From contig NW_023601543.1 of assembly GCF_014898055.3 (NCBI RefSeq), positions 65,175,782 through 65,239,781 on the forward strand: a stretch of DNA of 64,000 nt, given 5' to 3'. Positions 24,841 through 37,905 of this stretch are shown piece after piece; the first letter of the stretch is position 1, and the number at the start of each line of letters is the position of its first letter. The notes beneath the pieces are model-generated. The model was not told where the DNA came from and ran no database searches. It saw nothing but the letters and a program-made list of their open reading frames with translations. Source of the DNA: Talpa occidentalis (Eukaryota; Chordata; Mammalia; Eulipotyphla; Talpidae). Made by a program: the position numbers and the translations under genes.

Positions 24841-25237
24841 ATGGCTGCCTTATTGGATAATGCATGATGAGCTCTTTTTTTTTTTCTTTCAAGACATACT
24901 GAATTAGGTTCAACAGAGTCCTAGTTTTCTTGGAACTTATGCTATAGGGGTGGATACACATAAATAAAATCAGGTATAATACAGCCTTATACATGCTGTG
25001 ATTTGTAAGTGCTTTTTTACTTAAGAAGTTTAGTCTGCTATTCCTCAGAACCATTAGCATTGACTTTCATGCTAATTTCCACTACCACCACAATTCCTTC
25101 AACTTTCTGACTAGCTCTTTCAAACTAAAAATTGTGAATTTTGATTCATTACCACTTTCATAGGCCAGATAAAATACCAAATGTGTAATTCTTAAGCTAC
25201 AGATTATACCTTCCTTATGGTGATGTCTCTTAGAACA

Positions 25238-25452
25238 GGAATCAATAAACTACAGTCCATGGGTCAAATCTAGCTGTCACCCACCTTTGCAAATAAAGTT
25301 TTATTGGAATATAGCCTTGCTTATTCATTTATATTTTGTCTATGCTGCTTTCACAGAATGGCAGAGCTAAGCAATTACAGCAGAGACCTTATGGCTCACA
25401 AAGCCTAAAGTACTTATTACCTGGCCCTTTATAGAGACTGTTGACCCCTTTC
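25238..25452 (-). repeat. hAT-Charlie-type DNA transposon fossil
   Basis: The reverse orientation of the element at 21277-21478: 'caataaactacagtccatgg', 'aaataaagttttattggaat', 'ctatgctgctttcacagaat' and 'gacccct' at the end. Confidence 0.8.
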
Positions 25453-25630
25453 CTAGATAAGTAATCCACAAAGTGTGGTGTGGGTCATGCTGGACAGCAA
25501 ACTGTTAACAGTCCAAAATGAGAAGGAACTTCAATCAGAATATAAATATACTTTTATATTGTATAAGACTTAATAAAGATAGCAGTATATATTAATTAAC
25601 AGTCTGGCACTAGCTCCTTATTTCAAAGTC

Positions 25631-25742
25631 TTTTTTTTTTTTTGTGGGACCCTTGCTGGTGGCCGGGGACCGAACTGGCGCTGCAGAGGCTGCGGGCAGC
25701 CTCGCAACCCAGTGCTCAACCACTGCACCATCGGGGAGGCCC
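25631..25742 (-). repeat. Head-only SINE retrocopy
   Basis: Only the first 95-100 bp of a type A SINE are present (minus strand: head, A box, B box, up to 'gggtcccac'), joined directly to a poly(A) tract (T run 25631-25643). An imperfect 14-16 bp duplication of 'cttatttcaaagtct' (about 25617-25630 and 25743-25756) flanks it, showing an independent retroposition event rather than a later deletion. Confidence 0.88.
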
Positions 25743-25756
25743 CTTATTTCAAAATC

Positions 25757-26748
25757 TTAATCAAGTTTTATTGATTAACCATTTGTTTACAAATCTATAT
25801 ACTTTTGGGGTACAGCTTCACACCTTGACATGTGCACATGCTTTACCCACCCTCCACCAATGTTCAGTGCTACTACCCTATCCCCTTTATCATCTCTATG
25901 CCCTCTTTTTTCCCCTTGCTCCATCCCCCTCCCTTCTGGTAACCTCCAAATAGTTTAGAGTCTAAGAGTAATTTGTGTTATGTTTTGTCAGTTAGTACTC
26001 TTTGGCTATTTGTATTCTAGAAATGGGTGAAACCTTCTGGTAACTGCTTTCACTTTCTAACTTATTTCACTTAGCATAATCACCCTGAATTCTATCAAAG
26101 GGCATGATTTCATCTTTTTAATGCTAAGTAGTATTCCATTGAGTATACATACCACAATTTCTTTATCCAGTTGTCTCTCAGTGGACATTTAAGTTGAATC
26201 CGTGTCTTGGCTGTTGCGAATAATGTTGCTATGAACATAGAGGTAAATAAATCTTTTCGTATTAATTTTTTCATATTCTTTGGATAAATACCAAAAATGG
26301 CATTGCTGAATCATCTGACATTTCCATTTTCAATTTTGTAAGGAATCACCACACCATTTTCCAAAGAGGTTGCATCAACTTGCATTCCTACCAACAGTGT
26401 GTGCAATATCCTCTCTCTTCACACCCTCACCAATACTTGTTGTTCCAAGTCTTTTTGACACAGGTCGTTCTCACAGATGTGAGATGATATCTCATTGCTC
26501 AATGAAGTATAATTAATTTTATTGTACCTTTTGCCATACAATTCAAAACTTTTGTGAGTAATTGCATTAATTTTTTAAATTTAACTCCTTCTCAGTCTCC
26601 AGGTTGGCTAGGGCAGTCTCTCTGACTTCTACATTGTATAGAACACCTATTTTTATAGGATTTTGTTTATCTTTTATATTCAAGCATTTAAACCAACTAG
26701 AAGTTTTAATATAATTTAAGGGAAGCCTTCAATTTTGTTTTCTTCCAT
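25757..26748 (-). repeat. Old L1 fragment
   Basis: The sequence 'cttagcataatcaccctgaa', 'ctaagtagtattccattgag', 'atgttgctatgaacatagag' and 'tggataaataccaaaaatgg' are antisense L1 ORF2/3'UTR phrases. The right part (26510-26748) looks like further L1 sequence joined after a deletion. Confidence 0.75.
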
Positions 26749-26760
26749 ATATCCAGCATC

Positions 26761-27075
26761 TTTTTTTTTTTTTTTTTTTTTTTAATTTTCTAGAGGCATG
26801 TCTTATTTATTTATTTATTTATTGTTTGATACATGCACTGGGTACAGTCAGAAGCGTGGGAGGGTGAGAGAATTCACCAGAGCCAGAGCGGGGAGCAGAG
26901 CAGGCAGAGGGACCGAAGTACACTGCTGAGGGGAGCAGCGGGCGGCAGGAGAGGTCTGCGCGTCATGTGGGACCCTCCTCTGGAGGCCGGGGAGCAGCCG
27001 GGGATCGAACCGGCTGCAGAGGCTGCAGGCAGCTTCGCAACCCAGCGCTCAACCGCTGCGCCACCGGGGAGGCCC
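26761..27075 (-). repeat. tRNA-derived SINE, type A head
   Basis: Full-length minus-strand copy with a poly(A) tract of more than 20 and a perfect duplication ATATCCAGCATC (26749-26760 and 27076-27087). It lies inside L1 sequence. Confidence 0.93.
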
Positions 27076-27224
27076 ATATCCAGCATCATTTAAACCTAGC
27101 TTTCTCTTGCTAAAATAAATGTCCATTTTCACATACACTAGAATTTATTTCTGGATTCTCTGTTGTTCCTCTGATCTATTTATCCATGTCTGTTAAGATC
27201 TTATTGAATTAATGACTTTATAGT

Positions 27225-28085
27225 TGTATTACTTATGCATCACTAATTAACAATATTACCACAAATGTAGAGACTTAACATGCAATTACTATCTCATAGT
27301 TTTTGTGGGATCTGGAGCCTAAGCACAGCTTAACTGGGTCTCCTGTTTTAGAGTCTCCCAAAGCTTCAATCAAAGTGTCAGATGGCTGCAGTATCCTCTG
27401 AGGCCCAAATGGACAAAGATCTGCTTCCAAGATCACTCAATTTTTCACCTTATTCAGTTGCTTGCAGGCTTCCAAACCCAAGGCTTCAATTTCTTGCTGG
27501 TTATCAGTCAGAGACTGCCCTTGGTTCCTTGTCAAGTGATCTACTCAATAGGGCAGATGACAACAGGGAAGTTTGTTTCTTCAGGGCCAGCAAAAAATAA
27601 TGTCAGCAAAACAGAAGTTATATTCTTGGGGCCTCGCTGGTGACACAGGGGTTAAAGACACAGCGCTATCAAGCTATCATGCCAGTCACTGCAGCATGAG
27701 TTCGATCCCCGGCCAGCCAGGGGGCAACCCACATGGTGCAGCAGACCTCTCCTGTCTCACCCACTGTGCCCCTCAGCAGCGTATTTCAGTAGATCTGCTC
27801 GTTCTGCTCCCCACTCTCTCTGGTGAATCCTCTCACCCCTCACACCTCTGGGCTACACCCCAGTTCTTGTTTGTGTAAATAAATAAATCTTTTAAAAAAA
27901 GAAGTTACATTCTTATCTAATATAATCATGTACATATTCACACACATTCAAACACCTCTGCTGTATTTGATCAGTTAGATGCAAGTCACAGGTACTGCCC
28001 ACACCCAAGGGAAGGGATGATACAAGGGCATGAACACCAAGAGGATGTAGGGATCAGGGCAGCCATCTTATAGTCTGTCTGCCAC
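27225..28085 (-). repeat. Ancient MaLR/MER-type LTR repeat, split by a SINE
   Basis: Left part 'aatattaccacaaatgtaga', 'taactgggtctcctgtttta' and 'cttccaagatcactcaattt' and right part 'gatgcaagtcacaggtactg', 'agggaagggatgatacaagg' and 'gcagccatcttatagtctgt' belong to one common mammalian repeat, interrupted by the SINE at 27628-27899. I cannot name the subfamily. Confidence 0.55.
27628..27899 (+). repeat. tRNA-derived SINE, type B head
   Basis: Head 'ggggcctcgctggtgacaca' followed by 'gcgctatcaagctatcatgc' and 'cactgcagcatgagttcgat' (type B), then the common body and tail. Duplication 'agaagttatattctt' (27613-27627) / 'agaagttacattctt' (27900-27914), one mismatch. Confidence 0.92.
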
Positions 28086-28089
28086 AAGA

Positions 28090-28640
28090 GGATCTTCTGA
28101 TAACTGATAAAGCACTGGTAAAGCCCTTTCTTCTTTCAAATTTCTCTTGATTTCTCAGGCATTTATTCTAAACAATATTATTTTATCAAGTATCACTCTC
28201 GTTCCTCAAAAAGCCCTGCTGGAATTCTATTTAGAATTGCACGAGACACAGTTTTAGAAAGCTGATATTTTTATATTAAATCTCCCGACTCCAGAACACA
28301 GAGTCCTCTAATCTGTTCAGTTCTTATTTTGTGATCCTCAATAAGATTTAGTTTTCTTCATATAAGAGCCTTGCCTTTCCTGTTAACTTTATTCTGAGGT
28401 ACTTATGATTTCTATTGCTACTAAGATTGGAATGTTTTCCTCCCTTTTATTTTCAAAGGCTTGTGCTAAGATCATGGGAAGGAATTAATTTTTATTTTTT
28501 TAATCTTACACCCCAATTCTCCTAGTAGCTTTTTAAAACTAGAATCTATTGGGTTTTTAAAGTACACAAAATTGCATCTGTGAAAACATAATTTATCTCT
28601 TCCTTTTCCATTTTTTATTGTTTAATTGCATTTGCTAGAT
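28090..28640 (-). repeat. Old L1 ORF2 fragment
   Basis: The sequence 'ctgctggaattctatttaga', 'aataagatttagttttcttc' and 'taactttattctgaggtact' are antisense L1 ORF2 phrases. Diverged. Confidence 0.6.
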
Positions 28641-28799
28641 AAACCAAAATCAAAAATAATTACCATAAGTATGAATTCCTGTTACCATGTGACTTGAGTG
28701 ACTCAAATATTTTAAGTATTTTATTATTTTTTTGAAAAAATATTTACTGTTGGTTTTGACATTTGTTGAATGGAAATCAACTCTCTTAATAAAAAGAAA

Positions 28800-29420
28800 A
28801 TGGGTACATACACCACCCTGAAGGAAATGGAGCACAACTTCCCACTCCTTTACCTAGGCACAGTGACTTTCTTCCAGAAAGTACAGTACAGAAAGAGGAG
28901 AAAGAGAGTCACTTTAAAGTGGAGAAGCCTGACAACTATCTCAGCCAGGTAACCAAGGTTAATGTCACCAGCAATAAATCATGTTGTTATATACATGTTT
29001 GATGTGATGAGAATGGCACTTCAGCTCCCAGAAACACACAACTCCATTCTAATCATGGGAACACATCAGACAAATCCTAATTGTTGGACAGTGTACAAAG
29101 TACATGACAAGTATTCTTCCAACCTGTCAAAGTCATCAATAACAAGGAAAGTCTGATAGTCAAATGAAGCGTAAGGAACATGACTGCTAAATGTAATGTG
29201 ATAATAACCTGAATGGGATCCCAGAAAAGAAAAAGGACATTAGTTAGTCAATCTTGACTCATTAACATAATAAATATACCATACTAATGTAAGATGGCAG
29301 GAAAAACTCTATGCTATACAAGGATTCTATATACTATCTCCGCAATTTTTTCTGCAAATTTAAAACTGTTGTAAATTTAAAAGTTTATTTAAAAGTTTAT
29401 TTAAAAAAACAATTCCTATC
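28800..29420 (+). repeat. Old L1 3'UTR fragment
   Basis: The sequence 'gactgctaaatgtaatgtga', 'gaatgggatcccagaaaaga' with 'aaaaggacattag' and 'taccatactaatgtaagatg' occur in this order in 3'UTRs of old L1M families. Confidence 0.7.
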
Positions 29421-31130
29421 TGATGTTAAGTGACATTTATACTTATTCACCCTAAATAGGGATGCCCTTATCCCAATGACAGGGCAAAATTGAGAAACAA
29501 ACTTATCATATTTTTGATTCCCATTTAATCCCTTCTACAATCCGGGATCGTTTTGGCTGCAAACTATAAAACCTCAAAAGTTAATCATCTTTAACTTCCA
29601 AAGAGAGAGTTCTGATTAAATTATTCATTTAACAAATGGTGATGTTGCACCTCCCATGTGTAAAAATTAAGAGAAAAGTCATAAGGAGTAATGGTGCTAA
29701 AACATGTGTGACACTTTACAAAGCATCTAAACATTCAACACTTTAACACTTTAACCCACTTTAACCCACTTCACTTGGGTCAAATTTCAAATCCTCTGCA
29801 ACAGAAGGCAATAGTAAAAAGAATGTCAAATGAGTGGTACTTTGAGAAAACGAAAAAGAAATTGGGAGGAGAGGTCCTCAGAAGCTTCACCAGAAATAGA
29901 AGACAAGCAGAGATGAGGATGCAGAAGGGCTTTTTAGGAATATTTACCCCCAGTAGGCTGCCTTTCACCCCAAAGGGGTCTACCATGATGATTTAACTAA
30001 GGTAAAGAAGCATCTCATTTCACCAAAAAGCAAGAATTAGTAGTCTGAAGTAATGGAGATCTGTATACTCCCAGGTGGGGAAGAAGATTGATTATTCAAT
30101 AACCATGCTAACTAGTAACCACCAGCACCCACTTTTAACCTATTTGATCAATGGTAATTCATCTCAGTCTAATTATCAATGACAACTCAACTTGCTTCAG
30201 GGAGCATACTTCTGCAAGCCAATTGCAATGACAGCCTCACACAACTCAAGGTCAACCAATCAGCTGCAGACTCAATGCAGTAAACTTACACCTCAGAGAC
30301 AATTAACAACTATCCAAGGCCAAGGTCAACCACTCATGCTTTTGTAAACAAAGCAATCCTCCAAACACCATCAAGCTTCCAAAAAGATTAGCAATATGCT
30401 TCACTCATAAACTGTGCTTGAATAGCTCTCTTACTTTGGTAAGTAGTGAATTCAACTCTTGGTTTTACATATTGGATGATGGTCTCGTCTTTTGACAGAG
30501 AGCACAGCAAGACTCAGCCTAACTTCTCAGAGCAATATGAAGAGCAGTAGATTCCCTCTAAGTAATGGAAACTACTACAAACTCCACGAATTCAACGGGA
30601 GACCTTTGCTGGAGACAAGTAGGTGGGTGAGAAAATTAATAGATTAGCTACATATTGCTTGTGAAATCTTTTTCCCCAAACTAGCTTTATGATGCCACAG
30701 ATTATATCACAGGAAAGCACTCATGTGCTATGTCTTTATTTATAACAAACTGCATCACAGACCACAAAGTCAAATCTCAGGAATCAAAATCAACTTGACT
30801 TTTTTTTTTAAATACACACCCCAGTCCCTCTTCAGAACAATTAAAATTGAAAGTTCATGAGATAGGGTAGAACATCTGTGTTTCTAAAAGCCCATTCGTA
30901 ACTAGAGTACTCTAGTTAGGAATGACTTACAAGGTCTCCTCAGAGTGATAAGGCCCTTTTGGTTTACTAAGAGATATTGGAGACCTACAGTCAGACTTTT
31001 GGGCAAAGCAGATCCAAATCCATAAGCCAATGCTAAATATTCAACAGCCAGATATGCCAGTAGCTCCCTACAGATCCAGGAGACTCAAAATGAATCAGGT
31101 CAGCTATTGTGTACTGAATGCTCTCTGAAT
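29421..31130. other. Intronic DNA without recognised elements
   Basis: Contains a short run of 'cactttaac' units near 29739-29770. Otherwise nothing recognised. Confidence 0.35.
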
Positions 31131-31132
31131 CA

Positions 31133-31315
31133 ATGGTTCTCAATCCTACTTACACAACTGAATCATCTGGGAGATCATTTTAAAAATGCAAATGCTAGCA
31201 CCTCACTCCAGATCAACAGAAACAGAATGTCTTAAGGTGGGCTCTAACGATACATGCAGGGCTCCTCAGGCAATCCTAAAGGGCAAAGAGGACTGGAAAG
31301 CACTCACTGATCTAG
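31133..31315 (+). repeat. hAT-Charlie MITE, MER5-type
   Basis: The sequence 'aatggttctcaatcctactt', 'gaatcatctgggagatcatt' and 'cctcactccagatcaacaga' are in MER5 order. Confidence 0.7.
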
Positions 31316-31601
31316 ATTGCTCAACTAGTACCTGCACCTCATTCACCCTATCTTCTAGTATAAAACACCTGCAATTTCTCATAAAATAATGATGGAAAAA
31401 AAACACCATACCTTACAAAAAGCACTGAAGAAAATCTTCCCCGGTAGGTCTTTGGCCCTTAATATCATAACCAAACTATTTATCATATTTATATGTTCAA
31501 GTGAATAAACAACCAAAAGAGAAAACAAAACAAAGCCCTCTCCTAGAGGCCCCCCCTACCTCCTTTTCTTGACGAATATTGTGTTCAACATAAAAGAGGA
31601 C

Positions 31602-31890
31602 AAAAATGCAACATGGATGGTGCTGGAAGGGATCATGCTCAGCGAAATAAGCCAGAAAGAAAAAGAAAAATACCGGATGGTCTCACTCATAGCAGGAATC
31701 TAGAAAACTTAAATAAGGGACCAGGAAAATGAATAACTATAAGAAAGTGAAAATCAAAATCAACAAACAACTATGAACCAGAGACACTCTATGGGGGTAG
31801 AGGGTGGGAGGGAAGGGATTGGGATCAAAATAAGGGGGTTGCAATTTATGGGGAATATAAAAATAAAATTTATTATAAAAAAATGAAAAA
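31602..31890 (+). mobile_element. 5'-truncated L1 3' end
   Basis: Begins within 'gcaacatggatggtgctgga' and continues through 'aaaaataccggatggtctca', a G-rich block and 'ggggaatataaaaataaaat'. Same L1 subfamily as the copy at 9806-10419. Confidence 0.88.
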
Positions 31891-31899
31891 AAGAAAATG

Positions 31900-33690
31900 G
31901 ATTATAAAACTAGGAAGAATGTAGAATAAACTACTAGTGACTTGTAAAAAAAATGTTCATGAAAGAATGAAACGTATTTTATCGTGGCCAAGTAAGATAA
32001 CAGCCAAAAGAATAGGTTTACGAGCAGTAGAGCAATAATCCAATGATCTGCTTACCATGAGGAGATAACCCAAAGTGGAAACTGCTGTAATGCCACCAAA
32101 GAGGAAAGACATATTTTTAAAGTGTGCTTCAAATTGGTTCAGCAGTGTTAAGTCACCTATTCCAGGGTTTAAGATGTCTAGTCAGAGATGAGTTTCAATT
32201 CTCAGCACCTTCTGAGATGCTTACTTAAAACAGTATAAAATGCTGAACAGTCAATGGAACGTAAATATTGTAGCTCAGAGTAAGGTCAAATAAAAAACTC
32301 CATTAACATGGAGGAAAATATTTCATTCTATTTGAGCAAAAATTCAGCTCATTTCTAAGTAACTAAGTGGAAAAGGGTTAATGTCCCCCAAATGCTATAA
32401 AAGGTAATACACATATCCTAACTGGATCGTGTGTATGGGAAGTAAAGGTGATTACAAAAAGAATTTTCAGATTATAACGTTAAATCCTATAAAAATATAA
32501 AGTCATCATAATAGAAACCAAAAAATATCAGTGCAATAATCTATTTAATGTCAAGTGCTCTTCACCATATTTAGAATTTTGTTATTTCCACATTAAATTA
32601 ATGCAGCAAGGAATGAATGAAAAAGATACATGGGCCTCCACCTGATGGGAAGAAATGAGAGGGCAGAAAAAGCAGCAGCAGCAACCTTCAGAGCTTCATT
32701 CCTATTCATCCAACTCCAATTGATGACCATCTGATGACTGGATGACCTTAAAAAGGCACCCTAGTAAGCCCATTTCAACCCAGAACACGCCCCTTGACAC
32801 GCAAAATATTTTTGAAAAGTAGATACCAATATCTATTCGAATGGCCCAGGTACTGTCGTTTTCGATGCTCTATTTAATCACTCACAATCAAGTACGTATT
32901 TAATTAGTACCACACAATGTAGAGATACAGATATAAAGGACTTCCAGTTACAGATGATCGATTGAATACATCCATTTACCTTGGCTAGCTCCCAAAATTC
33001 CAATGAAATGACACTAAAAGGAATTTTTTAACCTACAATAAAAAACAGAATAGAAGAGCAGACAATCACAACAACATTTTGGAAGCTGAGGAAAAAACAA
33101 ATCTGTGAGAAAAGCCAAGAATAAAATATCTGCACCCAAGTCCTCCCCAAAGGCAGCTCTGTGCACACCTAAAACTAGGAATAAGGAGGACCTGGTAAAG
33201 GCTATTTTGAAAAGAAATTAGATTCCTGTCAACTTCCTGTCTCTTGTCTAGTCCTCATTCCAGCACAGGTTCAAAGACTATTCTAGAGAGGGTGAAACAG
33301 GGGATCTCTGAAGTGGGAAAAAAAGCACAGTACACATGGATTCTATACTTGAAGTAGGAGCTTAAAGTTTCACATACTGCATGTGATGATGTACATCCAG
33401 GGAGAAGATTGGAAGATTGTTCTGTGGGAAATCTGATCAGACCAAGGGAAAAGACCTAAAGATATTGACCTTGGTTTCAAAACTCAATGGCCTAGTGAAT
33501 AATCCAACTTTCAGTCAACAAATTCCCTGTTCGTGCTAGGAGCTTCCAAACAGCTTTCTGGTGTTCTTAAATCATGTACAGAACAGAGGGCAAATGGTTA
33601 CCCAAAAGTTTCTGGGTTATGCCCAGCAATTTGCAAAAAGAAGCAAGCTTTTCAGTATTATCAGAGGGATTAAAAAAAAAAAAAGATAAT
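31900..33690. other. Intronic DNA without recognised elements
   Basis: AT-rich; no repeat boundaries recognised. Confidence 0.35.
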
Positions 33691-33699
33691 ACACTTATG

Positions 33700-34560
33700 A
33701 AACAAGATGCTAGAAAAAAGGAACATTGAGAAAAGAGCTCCTAGAAGTCAACATATAAAAGTGAAAAAGAGCAGTTAAGATAGTGGAAGAAAGCTCCCAG
33801 AAAGTAGAACAAAAGAGCAAAGAAGTAAAAAATAGAAGAGGAGAAAATCAAAGGATCCAGCTAAGAGGTTGAATACCATAACAGAGAAAAAAAAAATCTT
33901 CGAAAATTTCCTCAAAGCAAAAAACCTGAGTTTCCAGATTGTAGAGGAAAGAGATGAAAATATATATATAAAGACTGGGTATGGGGAGAGAATGACTGAC
34001 AGCACATTTCTGAGGGTAAATGATTTACAAACTAGAATTCTATACTTAGCCAAACTATGAAATTAAATGCAAGAGTAAAATGAGATTGCCAAACTATCAA
34101 ATTAGGTGGGAGAGTACAATAAGGCTTTCACTCTTGCCAGGCTGCAAAATGTTAACCTCCCATGTACTCTTTTCCAGAAAGTTACTAGAAGATTTGCTCC
34201 ACCCATGTGAAGGAACAAACCAAGAAAGACAAGGCCTCTAGAAAACTAAGGATCAATATAAAAGGGGAGAGATTCCCCAAGATGAAGATGAAGGGAGGTT
34301 ATCATGATGTCCTCTGTTTCAAGTGCCCAGAGAACAGTACCCAGCTCGAAGGTCAGAATGATCTGGGACAAATGACTCCAAGAACGAGAAACTAAAGGAC
34401 ACATGAAGTGTTTTTGCACTGAGTGAAGATGTATGTTCTTAGGGAGTGGGGATAAATTAGTTGGAACCCAGAAAACTAAGCAGAAATTTTTAACTACAGG
34501 AAAGAGAGAAAACTACGCAAGCAATTTTAATAGTCACACTATGTGGCTCAGATGTGAAAG
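33700..34560 (+). repeat. Possible ancient LINE (HAL1/L1M-like) fragment
   Basis: Purine-rich sequence with 'aatttcctcaaagcaaaaaa', 'gaattctatacttagccaaa' and lysine-rich broken frames, as in very old LINE coding remnants. Low specificity. Confidence 0.4.
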
Positions 34561-36100
34561 GCTTACCTGGTCACAATGTATGTAATCACTGACACTGCAC
34601 TAATCAAAATGATGTATAATCATGATAAAATGATAAATGATATGTGGGTCATGAGACATGACAATGATAAATGAAATATAAAATGAGCTATCTTCCCAAT
34701 ATAGGAAAGATGTGAGGAAATGGGGAGGAAAGCTACATCTTCATCTTCCACAGTGGGAAGACAATATCTAACACCTAACACTAAAAATCGAGAAGTGCAG
34801 TTACCCAGAAAAGAACCTACCAAATTATACCAAATAGGAATGTTCTACTTTCAGATGGTGAAGGAAGCCTGTAGTAGAATAAGTGGATTATATATTTCTA
34901 AAAGGTTATACTAAAAGCTGCATCTAATGAAAGTTGATAAACATTCTACTGAAACACCTAGCATATAAAAGACATTCAATGCATGCCTGTTGAATTGCAT
35001 TCACACACGACAAAGTATAAACTTTAGTATGTGCCCAAATTCAAACACTCTGTAAAACATAGGGGCTGCTCTTTAAGATGTTTTCCCTTCTATTTAACTC
35101 AAATCTTGAAACTTTCTGGATGACAAAAGAAAAGAAAAAAAAAACATTTTGACTATTACATTTGTTTAAATCCTCCCCAGAATAGTTTAGTGATGCGTCC
35201 TAAATGAAAAAAAAAAAATCATCATTGGGATTTCACCATAAGAGGATTTGATAGCACTTTTGATAAGCTAATTACCTCCTAGAATAATCAAAGAAGAAAC
35301 CAAATGCAATATACTCTGGATTGAAGCAAGGTATATTTCTCTTCACATATTATTTAGTAGGTTTAGATGCAGTAGATTTGAATCTTAGAACTCAGACAAG
35401 TGTTTACAATATATAAAAATAACTTAAAAATCAAAATAGAACTCATTGGTTAGCTGCACAGTTATAGTTTTCCTACTTGTTGAAAAAAATATTTATCATA
35501 AAGGAGTGATTTCTGTTATATAGGAGCAAGATAGGTACCTTTTTAATTCAAGTTTAAATTATAAGTACAATTCTAGATGAGTGAAATGCCGGGGACACTA
35601 AATGATCAAAAAATATTGTAAGTCAACAATCATTAGGATACATGGGTCTTTATAAAGTCCTCTCTCCTTTTTTCCACACATCGATGTCAGGAAGAATTTA
35701 AATCACCCATAGGTAGACTAGGAATAACATTGTTTTTAAAAGCCTTCCAAATGAAGTGAGTGAAATAAATAAGTGAGCCCAAGAGTGGTCAAAAATTGCA
35801 TTTATTCATTCATACATTTGGTAGATTTTTACAGAGCAAACCTACTATGTGCCAGATATTGTGTACAGTCTTTAAAGCAGAAGGTAACTTACTCCTAGGT
35901 GTGTTTTACCCTCCTCGTCTATAAACCTGAAAATGAAACATACAAATTAAGGAAAATAAAGGATCCGTGTACTTGGCAGTCAGGTGATGTTATTTAACTG
36001 AAAGACATATCATCCCATCTATGTGAACACGAGTATATAAAGAACAACCTACCTTTTATCTTGAAATAAAGAATTGCAGTACACCAGGGAGGATGTTTTT
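34561..36100. other. Intronic DNA, little recognised
   Basis: The stretches 34940-34998 ('taaaagacattcaatgcatg') and 35808-35880 ('cctactatgtgccagatatt') resemble LINE-2/MIR-class 3' pieces. The rest is unassigned. Confidence 0.4.
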
Positions 36101-36214
36101 CTTCTTACTTGGAATTGTGCAGAGCATTATCTGGTAATACGGTTCCAAACACCAGTAAATATAGTGAGTTTGCAGAAGACTATTTCCCTTTGTGGGACTT
36201 ACTGCTATGTTAAG

Positions 36215-36440
36215 TCCAAAAGTGCAGAGGTTGCCGGCACTGTTGACATTTTGAGCCACATTATTCTTTGTTGTGAGAGCTATCCTGTGCTTTGTTGGAT
36301 GTTTGGCAATGTCTATGGCCTCTACCCACTAGATGCCAGTAGCACCCCAGCCCCAGCTGTGATCAAAATGTCTCCAGACATTAACTAACGGTAGGGGGAT
36401 GAGTGGGCAAAGTCACCCTGTTTTGAAAACCATTGCTTTA
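36215..36440 (-). repeat. hAT-Charlie MITE, MER20-type
   Basis: The sequence 'gaggttgccggcactgttga', 'tttggcaatgtctatggcct', 'ctacccactagatgccagta' and the end 'gaaaaccattgctttaa' give an almost complete element. Confidence 0.8.
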
Positions 36441-36845
36441 AAGGGACACTTGAGGGAGGAGAGGGATTGTAGAGAGAAGAAGAGGTGAGCTACCCCAAAG
36501 ATCTCTTTTGTAACTGTAGATCTCTGCTTTAGATGTCGAGGTACATCAGCCTTTTATACTACTGGTCTACCACCACTGTAATGTCAAATGCTTTCTAAAT
36601 CTAAACTGAGGTAAGGGAAGAGAAGTCTTATTAAAACGAAAAGAATAGCAAACCAACAACTCTGCCTAATCTTTCCTCCATCTTCCACTTTAAGAGAACG
36701 CCAAGCTTCTTTTTTTGTTAATCGCTTAACATAACCCCAGAAATCTGGACAAATATTTGAACACCTAAAATGTGCCAGACATATTTCTAGGCATTAGAGA
36801 AAGATGAATTTATCATCAACTGCATTCACTGAATTGATAGATCAT
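36441..36845. other. Intronic DNA without recognised elements
   Basis: The stretch 36748-36815 ('gaacacctaaaatgtgccag') may be a LINE-2-like scrap; otherwise nothing. Confidence 0.35.
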
Positions 36846-36849
36846 TCTT

Positions 36850-37905
36850 ATAAACAGCATAGGAAAATCTTCATGAGCTTGGATTTGGCTCAGGATTCTC
36901 AGATATGATGCTAAGAGCATGAGAAACAAAAGGAAAAGCTTTTGTATTTGAAAGGACATCAACAAGAAAGTGAAAAGAGAGAAAGTCAGTACAGGAGAAA
37001 ATATTTGCAAATGTTATATCTGATAAGAGATTTGAATCCAAAATATATAAAGGACATTTACAATTCAATAATTAAAAAAAACCCAAATAAAAACTGGGCA
37101 AAGGACATGAATAGATATTTCTTCGGGGAAGATAGACAAAGGGCCAATAAGCACATAAAAAGATGCTTGAAATCATTGTTCATCATGAAATTCAAATAAA
37201 AATACACTGTGAAAACCTATTAGGAGAGCTAGAATTAAAAAGTCAGATAATAATAAATGTTGGCAAGGATATGGGGAAACTGGTACCCTCACACAATGCT
37301 GGAGGGAAGGTAAAAGGGTGTAAATGCATTGGGAAACAGTCTGGAAGTTCTTCAATTAAATGCAAAATTATCATATGACTGAGCAATTTGACTCCTAGGT
37401 ATTTACCCAAAGAAAGGGAAACATAAGTCCACATAAAAACTTTTATAAGAATGTTTGTAGCACCATTATTCACAAAAGCCAAAAAGTAGAAATAAGCCAA
37501 ATGTCCAAGGGACAAATAAATAGACAACATGTGACAGTCACACAATGGAGTATCATCAGCCCCTTAAACAGGGATGAATCTTGCAAACATGATGCTAAGT
37601 GAAGCAGCCATTCACAAAGGACCACATATTATATGATTTCATTTATATGCAATGTCCACAATAAGGAAATCTAAGAAGAAATAAAAGTCGGCTAGTGATT
37701 GCTTAGGGCTGGGAGGCTGGGGAGCTAGAGGGGGTAAGATATGATAGCTAAAAAGTATGGGGTTTCACTTTCAGATGATGAAAAAATTCTAAAATCGACT
37801 GGGGTGATGGTTGCACATATCTCTAAATATACTAAAAACACTTAATTGAACACTTTAAAAAGGATGACTTACAAGGTATGTGAATTGTATCTTTATGAGC
37901 TGTTT
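36850..37905 (+). repeat. Old L1 ORF2 end and 3'UTR
   Basis: The phrases 'gaaaatatttgcaaatgtta', 'aaaactgggcaaaggacatg', 'tgttggcaaggatatgggga', 'gactcctaggtatttaccca' and 'gcaccattattcacaaaagc' follow L1 ORF2 in order, with many frame breaks. Confidence 0.88.

Noticed and set aside
25642..25953. 103-codon plus-strand ORF
   Set aside because: Antisense of a SINE head fused to L1 sequence.
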